A stretch of 64,000 bases of DNA, taken from Candidatus Promineofilum glycogenicum. GTDB lineage: Bacteria; Chloroflexota; Anaerolineae; Promineifilales; Promineifilaceae. How positions within the stretch are numbered: the first letter of the stretch is position 1; every line of letters starts with the position of its first letter. Positions 40,571 to 48,296 of this stretch are shown piece after piece. The stretch lies in NCBI GenBank assembly GCA_016707605.1, contig JADJHJ010000026.1:62001-126000 (forward strand), written 5' to 3'. The translations under genes and the position numbers were made by a program. Below the pieces are notes generated by a model. It ran no database searches. It was given only the letters and a program-made list of their open reading frames with translations, and was not told the DNA's origin.

Positions 40571-41974
40571 TTACAACGGCTCAAGTAGAAAGTACTCGTC
40601 CAACGGCTCCTCAAACCCCCGCGGATGGTACTCGCCGGAGTGGCGGTCGAGGACGTAATCGCCGTGATAGTCGCTGCGGCTGATGCGCTCCAGCATCGCC
40701 ACCAGCCGATCCACGTCGTCGGTGTTGTTGTAACAGCCGAAGCTGGCCCGCACCATGCCCGGCATGTCGCTCTTGTCGCCGGCCAGCAGATGGTCGCGCC
40801 ACTGGGCCGACTCGACCTCGTCCAGTTGCAGCAGATGGACGACGTAGGGGTGGGCGCAGAAGCAGCCGCTGCGCACGCCGATGCCCCCTTCGTACCCCAG
40901 GATGGCGGCGACGAGGAAGTGGGAGACGCCTTCGACGTTGAACGGGATGACGCCAACCTTCTCCGCCGCCCGCGCCGGGTCGGTCTCGCCGTAGAGGCGG
41001 ATGCCCGGCAGGCGGCCGAGCCGCTCCAGCGTGTAGGCCACCAGCTCCGCCTCGTGGGCGGCGATGGCGTCCATGCCCACTGCCATCAGCGTTCGCGCGG
41101 CCACGGCCATCGCCACCGCGCCGACGACGTTGGGGCTGCCGGCCTCGTCGCGGTCGGGCACGCCGGCCCAATGCACGTCGTCGAGGGTGACGATATCGAC
41201 CGTGCCGCCGCCGCGATACTCCGGCGGCTGGCGCAGGAAGATCTCCCGCGGGCCGATCAGCGCCCCGGTTCCGAACGGCGCATACATCTTGTGGGCCGAG
41301 AGGGCCACGAAGTCGAGATGCTCCGGGTCGTCGTCGGGGAGCATGTCCACCCGGCGGTGGGGCGCGAGTTGGGCGGCGTCGACCAGGATGAGCGCCCCCG
41401 CCTCGTGGGCCTTGCGCGCCAGACGGTGGATGGGCTGGATGAAGCCGCTGACGTTCGACGCGCCGCTGACCGCCACCAGGGCCACCCGCCCGGCGTGGGC
41501 CGCCAGTTGCCGGTCGAAGTCGTCCTCGTCCAGCCGGCCGTCGGGCAGGGTGCGGACGTGGACGACGTGGGCGCGCGGCCGCCAGGGCAGGTCGTTGCTG
41601 TGGTGCTCCAGTTGGGTGGTGATGACCACCGCCTCCGGCCCCAGCGGCAGCCGCCAGGCCAGCTTGTTGATGGCCTCGGTCGTGTTCTTGCCGAAGATGA
41701 CCGTGTTGGTGCGCGGGTCGGCGCCGACGAAGCGGCCGATGATGGCGTGGGCCTGGTCATAGGCCACCGTGCTCAGGCGCGACTTGAAGCCCGTGCCGCG
41801 GTGGACGCTGGAGTAGAAGGGCATGAACTCGTCCACAGCCCGCACGACATCGACCAGGGGCGGCGTGCTGGCGGCGTTGTCGAGGTTGACGTAGGGCACG
41901 CGCCGGCCGTCGAGCAGGGGCACTTCGCGCTCCAGCCCCACAATCCGGTCGCGCAGGTTGAGGGTGGCTATCAT
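40571..41974 (-). CDS. Class V aminotransferase / SufS-like cysteine desulfurase
   Basis: A 467-residue PLP enzyme. The Schiff-base Lys is in VALSAHKMYAPFGTG, the PLP-contact regions are NLDNAASTPP and TQLEHHSNDLPW, and a Cys-containing loop GVRSGCFCAHPYV occupies the position of the catalytic cysteine of SufS/CsdA. The typical SufS mobilises sulfur from Cys for Fe-S clusters; the extra ~50 C-terminal residues (YHGDYVLDRHSGEYHPRGFEEPLDEYF) and the lack of suf neighbours leave its substrate open. It is separated from recR by a palindrome on the same strand. Confidence 0.85.
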   Translation of the reverse strand: MIATLNLRDRIVGLEREVPLLDGRRVPYVNLDNAASTPPLVDVVRAVDEFMPFYSSVHRGTGFKSRLSTVAYDQAHAIIGRFVGADPRTNTVIFGKNTTEAINKLAWRLPLGPEAVVITTQLEHHSNDLPWRPRAHVVHVRTLPDGRLDEDDFDRQLAAHAGRVALVAVSGASNVSGFIQPIHRLARKAHEAGALILVDAAQLAPHRRVDMLPDDDPEHLDFVALSAHKMYAPFGTGALIGPREIFLRQPPEYRGGGTVDIVTLDDVHWAGVPDRDEAGSPNVVGAVAMAVAARTLMAVGMDAIAAHEAELVAYTLERLGRLPGIRLYGETDPARAAEKVGVIPFNVEGVSHFLVAAILGYEGGIGVRSGCFCAHPYVVHLLQLDEVESAQWRDHLLAGDKSDMPGMVRASFGCYNNTDDVDRLVAMLERISRSDYHGDYVLDRHSGEYHPRGFEEPLDEYFLLEPL

Positions 41975-41996
41975 GGGTTGCTCCTGAAAGAGAAGA

Positions 41997-42083
41997 GCTC
42001 ACGCAAAGGCGCTAAGGAGCAAAGGCGCAAAGTTACATTCTTTTCTTCTTTGCGCCTTTGCCCCTTAGCGCCTTTGCGTGAGC
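41997..42083. repeat. Palindromic element, family B
   Basis: Arms of ~36 bases (41997-42032, 42048-42083), core CTCACGCAAAGGCGC, between recR and the SufS-like gene. Confidence 0.85.
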
Positions 42084-42089
42084 CTCTTT

Positions 42090-42695
42090 CTACACATCCT
42101 GCCGCCCCTCGAAGGCGCGGCCGAGGGTAATCTCGTCGGTGTACTCCAGGTCGCCGCCGACGGACAGACCGCGGGCCAGGCGCGTCAGGCGCACCTTGTG
42201 GTCGGTCAGGCGGCGTTGCAGATAGAGCGCCGTCGACTCACCTTCCAGCGTCGGGTTGGTGGCCATGATGATCTCGCGGAAGCTGCCGGCGGCGACGCGC
42301 TGCAACAACTCGGCCAGACGCAGGTCTTCCGGGCCGATGCCCTCGACGGGCGAGATGGCTCCGTGCAGGACGTGGTAGCGGCCGTTGAAGGCCCGCGAGC
42401 GCTCGATGGCCAGCACGTCGAGCGGCTCCTCGACGACGCACAGGAGTCCGGCGTCGCGCGCGTCGTCGTCACAGATGGGGCAGGGGTCGTCCTCGGTGAT
42501 GTTGAAGCAGACCGAGCACAGTTGCGTGCGCTCCTTCAGTTCGTGCAGCGCGGCCGACAGGTCGAGGGCCTGGTTGTCGGTGGCCCGCAACAGGTAGAAC
42601 GTCAGGCGCGAGGCCGACTTGGGGCCGATGCCCGGCAGGCGGGCGAACTCGTCAATGAGCTTTTGGACGGAACGGGGCAGAACGGATTGGGCCAC
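42090..42695 (-). CDS. recR: Recombination mediator protein RecR
   Basis: A 201-residue RecR: N-terminal helix-hairpin-helix (VQKLIDEFARLPGIGPKSASRLTFYLL), a four-Cys zinc finger (CSVCFNITEDDPCPIC), a Toprim domain (GLLCVVEEPLDVLAIERSRAFNGRYHVLHGAISPVEGIGPEDL) and the C-terminal helix with Walker-like end. RecR with RecO/RecF loads RecA at gaps. Standard length. It follows ybaB after 3 bases and dnaX further upstream, the classic dnaX-ybaB-recR cluster. Confidence 0.96.
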   Translation of the reverse strand: MAQSVLPRSVQKLIDEFARLPGIGPKSASRLTFYLLRATDNQALDLSAALHELKERTQLCSVCFNITEDDPCPICDDDARDAGLLCVVEEPLDVLAIERSRAFNGRYHVLHGAISPVEGIGPEDLRLAELLQRVAAGSFREIIMATNPTLEGESTALYLQRRLTDHKVRLTRLARGLSVGGDLEYTDEITLGRAFEGRQDV

Positions 42696-42698
42696 AAG

Positions 42699-43072
42699 TT
42701 ACCCCATCAGGCCGCCGAGCAGCCCGTCCATCCCGCCCACGCCGCCGGTAATCCCTTCCATGCGCTGCGCCGCCAGCGCCTGCGACTGCTCGATGGCGGC
42801 GTTGATGCCGGCCACGAGCATGTCTTGCAAGAAGTCGACCTCGTCGGCTACCAGCACTTCCTTATCAATGGTGATGGCCCGCACGCGCTGGTGGCCGGTG
42901 ATGGTGATGGTGATTACCCCGCCGCCGGCGCTGACGGTCAGCGTCTCGTTCTCCAGCGCCGTCTGCGCCGTGGCCATGTCGGCCTGCATCTTCTGCACCT
43001 GGGCCAGCATGTCGTTGGGGCTGCCGCCCCTACTTTCTTCTTCGGTTTGCCGTGGAAATTACGTTTCGTCAT
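42699..43072 (-). CDS. YbaB/EbfC-family nucleoid-associated protein (5' frameshift)
   Basis: The main frame (to 43010) encodes MLAQVQKMQADMATAQTALENETLTVSAGGGVITITITGHQRVRAITIDKEVL in parts, the YbaB fold, with a Gly/Met-rich tail. The family's N-terminus is upstream in another frame: ATG 43072 (after GAGGGA) reads MTKRNFHGKPKKKVG and then slips. Adding one G to the GGGG run at 43027-43030 (minus strand) joins it as VGGGSPNDMLAQ, exactly the expected sequence. So the true start is 43072 with a one-base deletion, biological or an error. YbaB binds DNA as a dimer. It lies between dnaX and recR. Confidence 0.88.
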
Positions 43073-43091
43073 ATGTCCCTCAAAAGAAGAT

Positions 43092-43163
43092 CTCACGCAA
43101 AGACGCAAAGAACGCAAAGCTCAGAGGCTTCTGAGCTTTGCGTTCTTTGCGTCTTTGCGTGAG
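43092..43163. repeat. Palindromic element, family B
   Basis: Perfect 34-base arms 43092-43125 and 43130-43163 with a 4-base loop, between dnaX and ybaB on the same strand; it may attenuate read-through. Confidence 0.9.
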
Positions 43164-43174
43164 GCGTCTTGTTC

Positions 43175-44899
43175 TCATTCATCGTCTCGCACCACACCGC
43201 CCAGTTCGGTCGCCAGCGCCTGGAACTCGTCCTTGTGGATGGGCACGGGGTAGTCGGCCGTGGTCACGGTGCGGATCAGGCACTCGGTGTTGCTGAGGGC
43301 GCGCAGGGCGGCCACGACGGCATCGGCCGCGCCGGCCGTCTTGTCGAACTTGTCCTTCAGCAGCGGATAGTCGAAGCCCAGAATGACCGTCCGCCCCTCG
43401 ATGGCCAGCGGCTTGCACATCGTCAGCAGCGCCGGCAGGTTCTTGTTGTGCTGCCCCACCCGCCGCGTCATCTCCGGCCAGAGGGCGGAAACCGCCGGAA
43501 CGGTCAGGGTGGCAGGTGGCGCGGTGGGTGGCGTAGCAGGTGGCGCGTGGCGCGTGGCGGGTGGCGCGTCGTCACTGGTCGCGGGTCGCGGGTCGCGGGT
43601 CGCTGGCTGTCGGTCGGCCGCGGGTTGGTGGTCGCGGGTTGGTCGTGGATCGTTCGTCGTTGGTTGTTGATCGGCCGATGGCACGCGGTGCTCTTCACTC
43701 GCCACCCGCCCCTCGCCACTCGCTACTCGTCCCGCATCTGAGGATGCCGACTCCGCTCTCACCAAGGGCGACTCGCCACTTGCCACTCGCCACTCGCCAC
43801 TGGCCACCGGCATCGGCCCATCCGGCATTAGCTCAATAAACGCCAACTCCAGCGGCAACTGCGGCTGCCAACTGCCGGCCGGTTGCAGCGCCGCCTCCTG
43901 GAAGCGGCGCACGGCGTCGATGAGCGCCCGGCGCGGGGCGCGGGCGGCCTGGGCCAGCATGTCGCGCTTGCGCTCCACCGGCCCCTCCACGTCCAGTTGC
44001 GCCCCGGCGGCCTGCATCAGCAGCAGTTGCCGCAGGTGGCTGACCATCTGGCGGCAGAACTGGCGGGCGTCGGCCCCCGAACTCAGCGCGTCGTGGATGA
44101 CGCCCAGGCCACGGGCGCTGTCGGCATCGAGCCAGGCATCGACGACGGCCAGCACGGCCGCGTCGGGGGCCGTGCCCAACACCAGTTGCGCCCGCTCCAG
44201 GGTAATGCGGTCGTCGGGCGAGACGACGAGCTGGTCGAGCAGGCTCTCGGCGTCGCGCAGGCTGCCGGCCGCCTGCCGCGCCAGCAGCTCCACCGCCCCC
44301 GGCTCGATGGCCAGCGCTTCCTTGCCGGCCAGCCAGTTGAGCCGCGCGGCGATCTCCGGCGTGGTCAGCAGCCGGAAGTTGAACTGCTGGCAGCGCGACT
44401 TGATGGTGACGGGGACTTTGTGCTCTTCGGTCGTGGCCAGCACGAAGATGGTGTGGGCCGGCGGCTCCTCCAGCGTCTTCAACAGGGCGTTGAAGGCGGC
44501 GATGGAGAGCATGTGGACTTCGTCGATGATGTAGACTTTGTAGCGCCCCTGGCTGGGGGCGAAGTTGACCTTCTCGCGCAGGGTGCGGATGTCGTCCACG
44601 CCGGTGTTGCTGGCGGCGTCGATCTCGATCAGGTCGAGGAAGCGGGCCTCGTTGACGGCGTGGCAGAGGGGGCAGGTGTCGTCGGGGCGGGCGGCGGGGT
44701 CGGCCGCCTGGCAGTTGACGGCCTTGGCCAGCAGGCGGGCCATCGTCGTCTTGCCCGTGCCGCGCGGGCCGCAAAAGAGGTAGGCGTGGCCCACGCGGTC
44801 GGCCGTCACCGCCGCCTGTAGCGTGCGCGTGATGTGCTCCTGGCCAATGACCTGGTCGAAGCGGGCCGGACGCCATTTGCGGGAGAGGGCTAGTGACAT
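43175..44899 (-). CDS. dnaX: DNA polymerase III subunit tau/gamma
   Basis: A 574-residue clamp-loader ATPase. MSLALSRKWRPARFDQVIGQEHI opens the protein; Walker A GPRGTGKTTMARLLAKA; zinc module CQAADPAARPDDTCPLCH with only three of the usual four Cys; Walker B/DExH KVYIIDEVHMLS; arginine-finger region ATTEEHKVPVTIKSRCQQF. Domain III follows, then a ~100-residue linker (positions 43505-43805) made of RVASGE, TRDPRP and PPATRHAPPAT units translated from repeat DNA, then a conserved C-terminal tau-like domain (LWPEMTRRVGQHNKNLPALLTMCKPLAIEGRTVILGF). Start 44899 has AGGGA upstream; no slippery site for a gamma form was seen. Confidence 0.94.
   Translation of the reverse strand: MSLALSRKWRPARFDQVIGQEHITRTLQAAVTADRVGHAYLFCGPRGTGKTTMARLLAKAVNCQAADPAARPDDTCPLCHAVNEARFLDLIEIDAASNTGVDDIRTLREKVNFAPSQGRYKVYIIDEVHMLSIAAFNALLKTLEEPPAHTIFVLATTEEHKVPVTIKSRCQQFNFRLLTTPEIAARLNWLAGKEALAIEPGAVELLARQAAGSLRDAESLLDQLVVSPDDRITLERAQLVLGTAPDAAVLAVVDAWLDADSARGLGVIHDALSSGADARQFCRQMVSHLRQLLLMQAAGAQLDVEGPVERKRDMLAQAARAPRRALIDAVRRFQEAALQPAGSWQPQLPLELAFIELMPDGPMPVASGEWRVASGESPLVRAESASSDAGRVASGEGRVASEEHRVPSADQQPTTNDPRPTRDHQPAADRQPATRDPRPATSDDAPPATRHAPPATPPTAPPATLTVPAVSALWPEMTRRVGQHNKNLPALLTMCKPLAIEGRTVILGFDYPLLKDKFDKTAGAADAVVAALRALSNTECLIRTVTTADYPVPIHKDEFQALATELGGVVRDDE
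43505..43805. repeat. Repeat-derived linker inside dnaX, family K
   Basis: A block of short words: GGTGGCGCGTGGCG-type on the left, GGTCGCGGGTCGCGGG and GTTGGTGGTCG in the centre, and CACTCGCCACTTGCC-type on the right. Left and right are imperfect complements, so the block folds like the intergenic elements, yet it stays open in the dnaX frame. Confidence 0.8.
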
Positions 44900-44910
44900 G
44901 AGCTTCCCTG

Positions 44911-44963
44911 AGACCTGACAGGTGTTGGGCGTTGGCGGCCAACGCCCAACACCTGTCAGGTCT
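44911..44963. repeat. Long perfect palindrome upstream of dnaX
   Basis: Arms of 26 bases (44911-44936 and 44938-44963), core AGACCTGACAGGTGTTGGGC, with almost no loop. It ends 12 bases before the dnaX start codon and abuts its ribosome-binding site. Confidence 0.88.
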
Positions 44964-45060
44964 TCGTAGCCTAAGTTTACCACTGAAGGGAGGGGGGAAC
45001 AAACCGCGGCGCGGCGGTCTACGGCCGCCATGTGACTGCTCACCGCTACCGCTACGGCGC

Positions 45061-45090
45061 TTGTGAACAGCATCGACGCTATGCTATGAT
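45061..45090 (+). promoter_or_regulatory. Promoter of TolB-like lipoprotein gene 1
   Basis: TTGTGA (45061-45066), 18 bases, TATGAT (45085-45090); the ATG with GAGGTG lies 43 bases downstream. Confidence 0.6.
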
Positions 45091-45133
45091 GTTGGTAGTT
45101 AGTCCCACGGTATTGCCCGAAGCGAGGTGAGCC

Positions 45134-46582
45134 ATGACGATCAGCCAAGGGACGGCCCGCACCCTATTCCTCTTGTCGTTGCTGTTGGTGCTCTTGTTGC
45201 CAACCGCGTGCGCGCCCACGGCGATGGAGCCGGCGGCACAAGAAGCGGGCACGACGCTGCCTACGGAGCCGCCGGCCCTGGCCGTGGTTACGCCCGCGGC
45301 CGGCTCCCCGGAGACCCTGCCCGCGCCCAGCCCGACCATCCTGATCTACGCCTATCCCGGCGCGCCGGGCCACACCCCCACGCCGGACGTTTACCCCTGG
45401 CCCACCCAAACCCCCGGCCCGACCGACCCGCCGGAGCCGACCGAAGAGCCGACGGAAACGGAGATACCGTTCCCGACGCTGCCGCCGACGCCGGTGGTGA
45501 CCCTAGTTCCGACCATCGCGCCACCCTTCCTGCCGGTTCCCGACGGGACAACCGCCCAACCGTTTACCGTCTATTGGCGCGACGGGGACGTCATCCGCTC
45601 GTTGAGCACGGCCGAAGGGGCCGAGCCGCAGGTATTTCTCGATCCGGCGGCCGAGTTTGGGCTGTACCTCACGCCGATAGAGGCATACTTCCGAACCTGG
45701 GGCGCCATGTCACCCGACGGCCGCTCGTTGGCCTTGATCCTCACCGAAGAGCCGCAGCCGCTCGACTATTCCATGGTCGCCCATCCGATTGCCATCTACA
45801 TCCTGGATATGAAAAGCCGCACACTACGTCTATTGCTTGAAGATGGAGGCGAGCTGGTGTGGTCGCCTGATAGCCGGCGGCTGGCGTACCATTATGGCCA
45901 CACGCTTTACGTGACCGACGTAGCGACCGGCGAGACCACCGGCGTATACACAGCCGAAGCGGAGTACGACGAAGCCTATCCCAGAGACTACTCCTGGTCG
46001 CCCGACGGCCGCTATCTGGCGCTCATTAAGGAGGACCCATTTACCGGGCGTAGCCTGCTCGTTGTCGATACGCAAGGCGAGGCCGCACCGGTGACGCTCG
46101 TCTCGCGAGAACCGTACTCCGTAGGAGATACACAGTGGTCGCCTACCGGCAATCAGATCACCTACGTGTTTCCGGGCGAGGGCCGGCTCGGACGGTATGA
46201 CCTATGGATCACGAACCCGGACGGCGCGGATAAACGCCAGTTGACTTACGACCTGGATGTGGCCTCGGTGCAGTGGTCAGCCGATGGCCAATGGCTGGCT
46301 CTGTACGCTCTGGCTGCCTATGAGCCTGAGCCGGCTAACTGGGATCTATGGCTGCTCGATCCGCGGGCCGGCGACCTGAGGCGGCTGACCTTCACGCAGG
46401 CGACGGACGAATCCATGACCAGCCCGGAATGGTCGCCCGATGGCACGCAGCTTGTTTTCTATCGCCATCCGCCGGGACTCACGCCGATGGAACTGTGGGT
46501 CAAATCGCTTCTCGACGGCACGGAGCGAAGGTTGGTCAGCCCGGCGATGATCAAGGAAATCGGTCTGGTCGTTGGACCTTGA
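45134..46582 (+). CDS. TolB/PD40-like beta-propeller lipoprotein 1
   Basis: A 482-residue lipoprotein: signal peptide with lipobox LLPTAC (Cys ~residue 26), a ~90-residue Thr/Pro/Glu-rich spacer, then WD40-like PD40 blades recognisable by the SPDGRxLA and WSPDGRYLALI signatures (APMSPDGRSLALIL, LVWSPDSRRLAYHY, YSWSPDGRYLALIK, TQWSPTGNQITYVF, VQWSADGQWLALYA, PEWSPDGTQLVFYR). About six blades make a propeller, exposed outside the membrane. Such proteins are abundant in this lineage and of unknown ligand. A paralogue follows 39 bases downstream, likely co-transcribed. Confidence 0.88.
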   Translation: MTISQGTARTLFLLSLLLVLLLPTACAPTAMEPAAQEAGTTLPTEPPALAVVTPAAGSPETLPAPSPTILIYAYPGAPGHTPTPDVYPWPTQTPGPTDPPEPTEEPTETEIPFPTLPPTPVVTLVPTIAPPFLPVPDGTTAQPFTVYWRDGDVIRSLSTAEGAEPQVFLDPAAEFGLYLTPIEAYFRTWGAMSPDGRSLALILTEEPQPLDYSMVAHPIAIYILDMKSRTLRLLLEDGGELVWSPDSRRLAYHYGHTLYVTDVATGETTGVYTAEAEYDEAYPRDYSWSPDGRYLALIKEDPFTGRSLLVVDTQGEAAPVTLVSREPYSVGDTQWSPTGNQITYVFPGEGRLGRYDLWITNPDGADKRQLTYDLDVASVQWSADGQWLALYALAAYEPEPANWDLWLLDPRAGDLRRLTFTQATDESMTSPEWSPDGTQLVFYRHPPGLTPMELWVKSLLDGTERRLVSPAMIKEIGLVVGP

Positions 46583-46621
46583 GCGGGACACCAGCCGGAG
46601 CGCCTCGTCCGGGAGGTAGTT

Positions 46622-48070
46622 ATGAACGGTCGAACACTTTGGTATTGCTTCAAGCGGCTTCAGTCATACATCGCTCTCGCCGGCCTGCTCCTGGCCGCCG
46701 GTTGCGCCACCTCCGGGACGGGCGAGAGCGCCATCACCGTGACAGCGCCAACGGCCATCGTCGCCGTTGAGGGCACGCCTGCGCCGCCGACGGCCACGTC
46801 TACCCCCACCTCATCCCCTGCCTCGCCCACATCGACGGCCACCCCAACGCCAACCCGCCCCACCGCCACCCCCGCGCCCATTATCACCGCCACCCCGCCG
46901 CCAACTCCCGTCCTCGTCGGCCTCGACAACACCCTCGTCCTCTACACCGCCCTGACGGCTATCCGGCCCAACGTCGATCCCAATACCTACTGGGACCCGC
47001 ACTACGGCTTCAAGACCTGGCCGCCATTGCCCTTCGTCGCTCCGGCCGTCTTTGACCCGCTCTACGGCAAGCGCGAGAACATGGGTGGCGACATCGACAT
47101 GTTCTTCATGGATCGCCGCGCCCACGCCTCGCCCGACGGGCGCTATGTGCTCGTCCCCGGTCTGCACGCCAGCCCGCCCGAATACGGCGTCGCGGGCACA
47201 GGCACGTGGCTGCTCGACCTGGCCGCCGGGGAGGCGCGCCAACTGCTGCCCGATGGCGTCATCGCCACCTGGAGTCCGGCCGGCGACGCCATTACCTACG
47301 TCGATGGCGGCGCGCTCTACACGCTGAGCGTCGCGCCGGGGGCCACGCCGCGGGCGCTGTTGACGGACGAGAATCTGTGGCCGCTCTTCGCCAAATGGTC
47401 GCCTAACGGCGACACCATCGCCACACTCATCAGCACCGAGCCGGACACGACCGACCCGAACGACACGCGCTACTTCGTCGGCCTGTGGCTGGTGCCTGTG
47501 GACGGCGCGCCGCCGCGACCGTTGTCGAAGCTGGAGGTGTTCGGCATGGAGTACGCCAGCCAGCAGGTGGCCTGGTCGCCCGATGGGCAGTACCTGCTGG
47601 CCCTGAACGAGGTCTACGACCTGGACGGCAACCGCGTTTCGCCGGATTTCACCAGCGCCGTCACCTGGCTGCCGGAGGGCAGCCGGCTGTTGACGCAGGA
47701 CATGGACATCATCACGGTGGCCGGCGAGTTGGTGACTGATCTCGACGATGCCCGCACTTTTGCCGAATGGGCCTTCTCCCACGACGGCCGGCGCGTGGCG
47801 GTCTTTCGCGGCGACACGTCGGACGGGCCGTTCCACCTGGCCGTCTACGACCTGGCGAGCGGCGAAAACTGGGACGTGCGTGACCGGCCACCGGGCATCG
47901 TCCGCTGGAGCGCCGACGACAGCCGGCTGATCCTGGGCGTCTACGAACTGCAAAACGGCGAACGGCCGCAGATCGTCACCGTCAGCGCCGCGCCGGGCGG
48001 AGCGGGCGAGCAACTGTTGTTAGACTATGCGCAACTGATCGAGGTGGTGGCGTATCCGCCGCGCGAGTAG
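46622..48070 (+). CDS. TolB/PD40-like beta-propeller lipoprotein 2
   Basis: A 482-residue paralogue of the preceding gene. Lipobox LLAAGC (Cys ~residue 28), a Thr/Pro spacer (TATSTPTSSPASPTSTATPTPTRPT in parts) and a propeller with blades such as ASPDGRYVLVPG, ATWSPAGDAITYVD, AKWSPNGDTIATLI, VAWSPDGQYLLALN, FSHDGRRVAVFR and VRWSADDSRLILGV. GGGAGG precedes ATG 46622. Function is unknown; position suggests it acts with paralogue 1 on the cell surface. Confidence 0.88.
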   Translation: MNGRTLWYCFKRLQSYIALAGLLLAAGCATSGTGESAITVTAPTAIVAVEGTPAPPTATSTPTSSPASPTSTATPTPTRPTATPAPIITATPPPTPVLVGLDNTLVLYTALTAIRPNVDPNTYWDPHYGFKTWPPLPFVAPAVFDPLYGKRENMGGDIDMFFMDRRAHASPDGRYVLVPGLHASPPEYGVAGTGTWLLDLAAGEARQLLPDGVIATWSPAGDAITYVDGGALYTLSVAPGATPRALLTDENLWPLFAKWSPNGDTIATLISTEPDTTDPNDTRYFVGLWLVPVDGAPPRPLSKLEVFGMEYASQQVAWSPDGQYLLALNEVYDLDGNRVSPDFTSAVTWLPEGSRLLTQDMDIITVAGELVTDLDDARTFAEWAFSHDGRRVAVFRGDTSDGPFHLAVYDLASGENWDVRDRPPGIVRWSADDSRLILGVYELQNGERPQIVTVSAAPGGAGEQLLLDYAQLIEVVAYPPRE

Positions 48071-48108
48071 ATGGAGTGTTTTGCCGCCCCTTTTCCGTAA
48101 ATGCGGGT

Positions 48109-48207
48109 CAGGCCTGCGGCACGGCCGCGGCCACCTGCTGGAACGAGAGTTCGGCCAAGTCGACGTTGGCGCTGGCATGTTCGAGGGTCAGCGCCACATA
48201 GTTATGC
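48109..48207 (-). pseudogene. Possible C-terminal gene remnant
   Basis: On the minus strand an open frame of about 33 codons reads NYVALTLEHASANVDLAELSFQQVAAAVPQA to a TGA at 48109. It looks like a normal protein C-terminus in composition, but there is no start or upstream part. It could be the residue of a deleted gene; I recognise no family. Confidence 0.3.
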
Positions 48208-48258
48208 CTACCTGTAGGGGTGTGGCAAGTGTCGATAGCCGAATGTAGGCGCGTCTTG

Positions 48259-48288
48259 TTGCCCTTTCTAGCTCATGTGTGCTACACT
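48259..48288 (+). promoter_or_regulatory. Promoter of nurA, apparently leaderless
   Basis: TTGCCC (48259-48264), 18 bases, TACACT (48283-48288). The ATG at 48297 begins 8 bases past the -10 box and has no Shine-Dalgarno. Confidence 0.65.
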
Positions 48289-48296
48289 GTCGCGCT

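Noticed and set aside
43175..44899. Programmed frameshift in dnaX producing gamma
   Set aside because: No A-rich or T-rich slippery heptamer was seen near the end of domain III; the full-length tau frame is uninterrupted.
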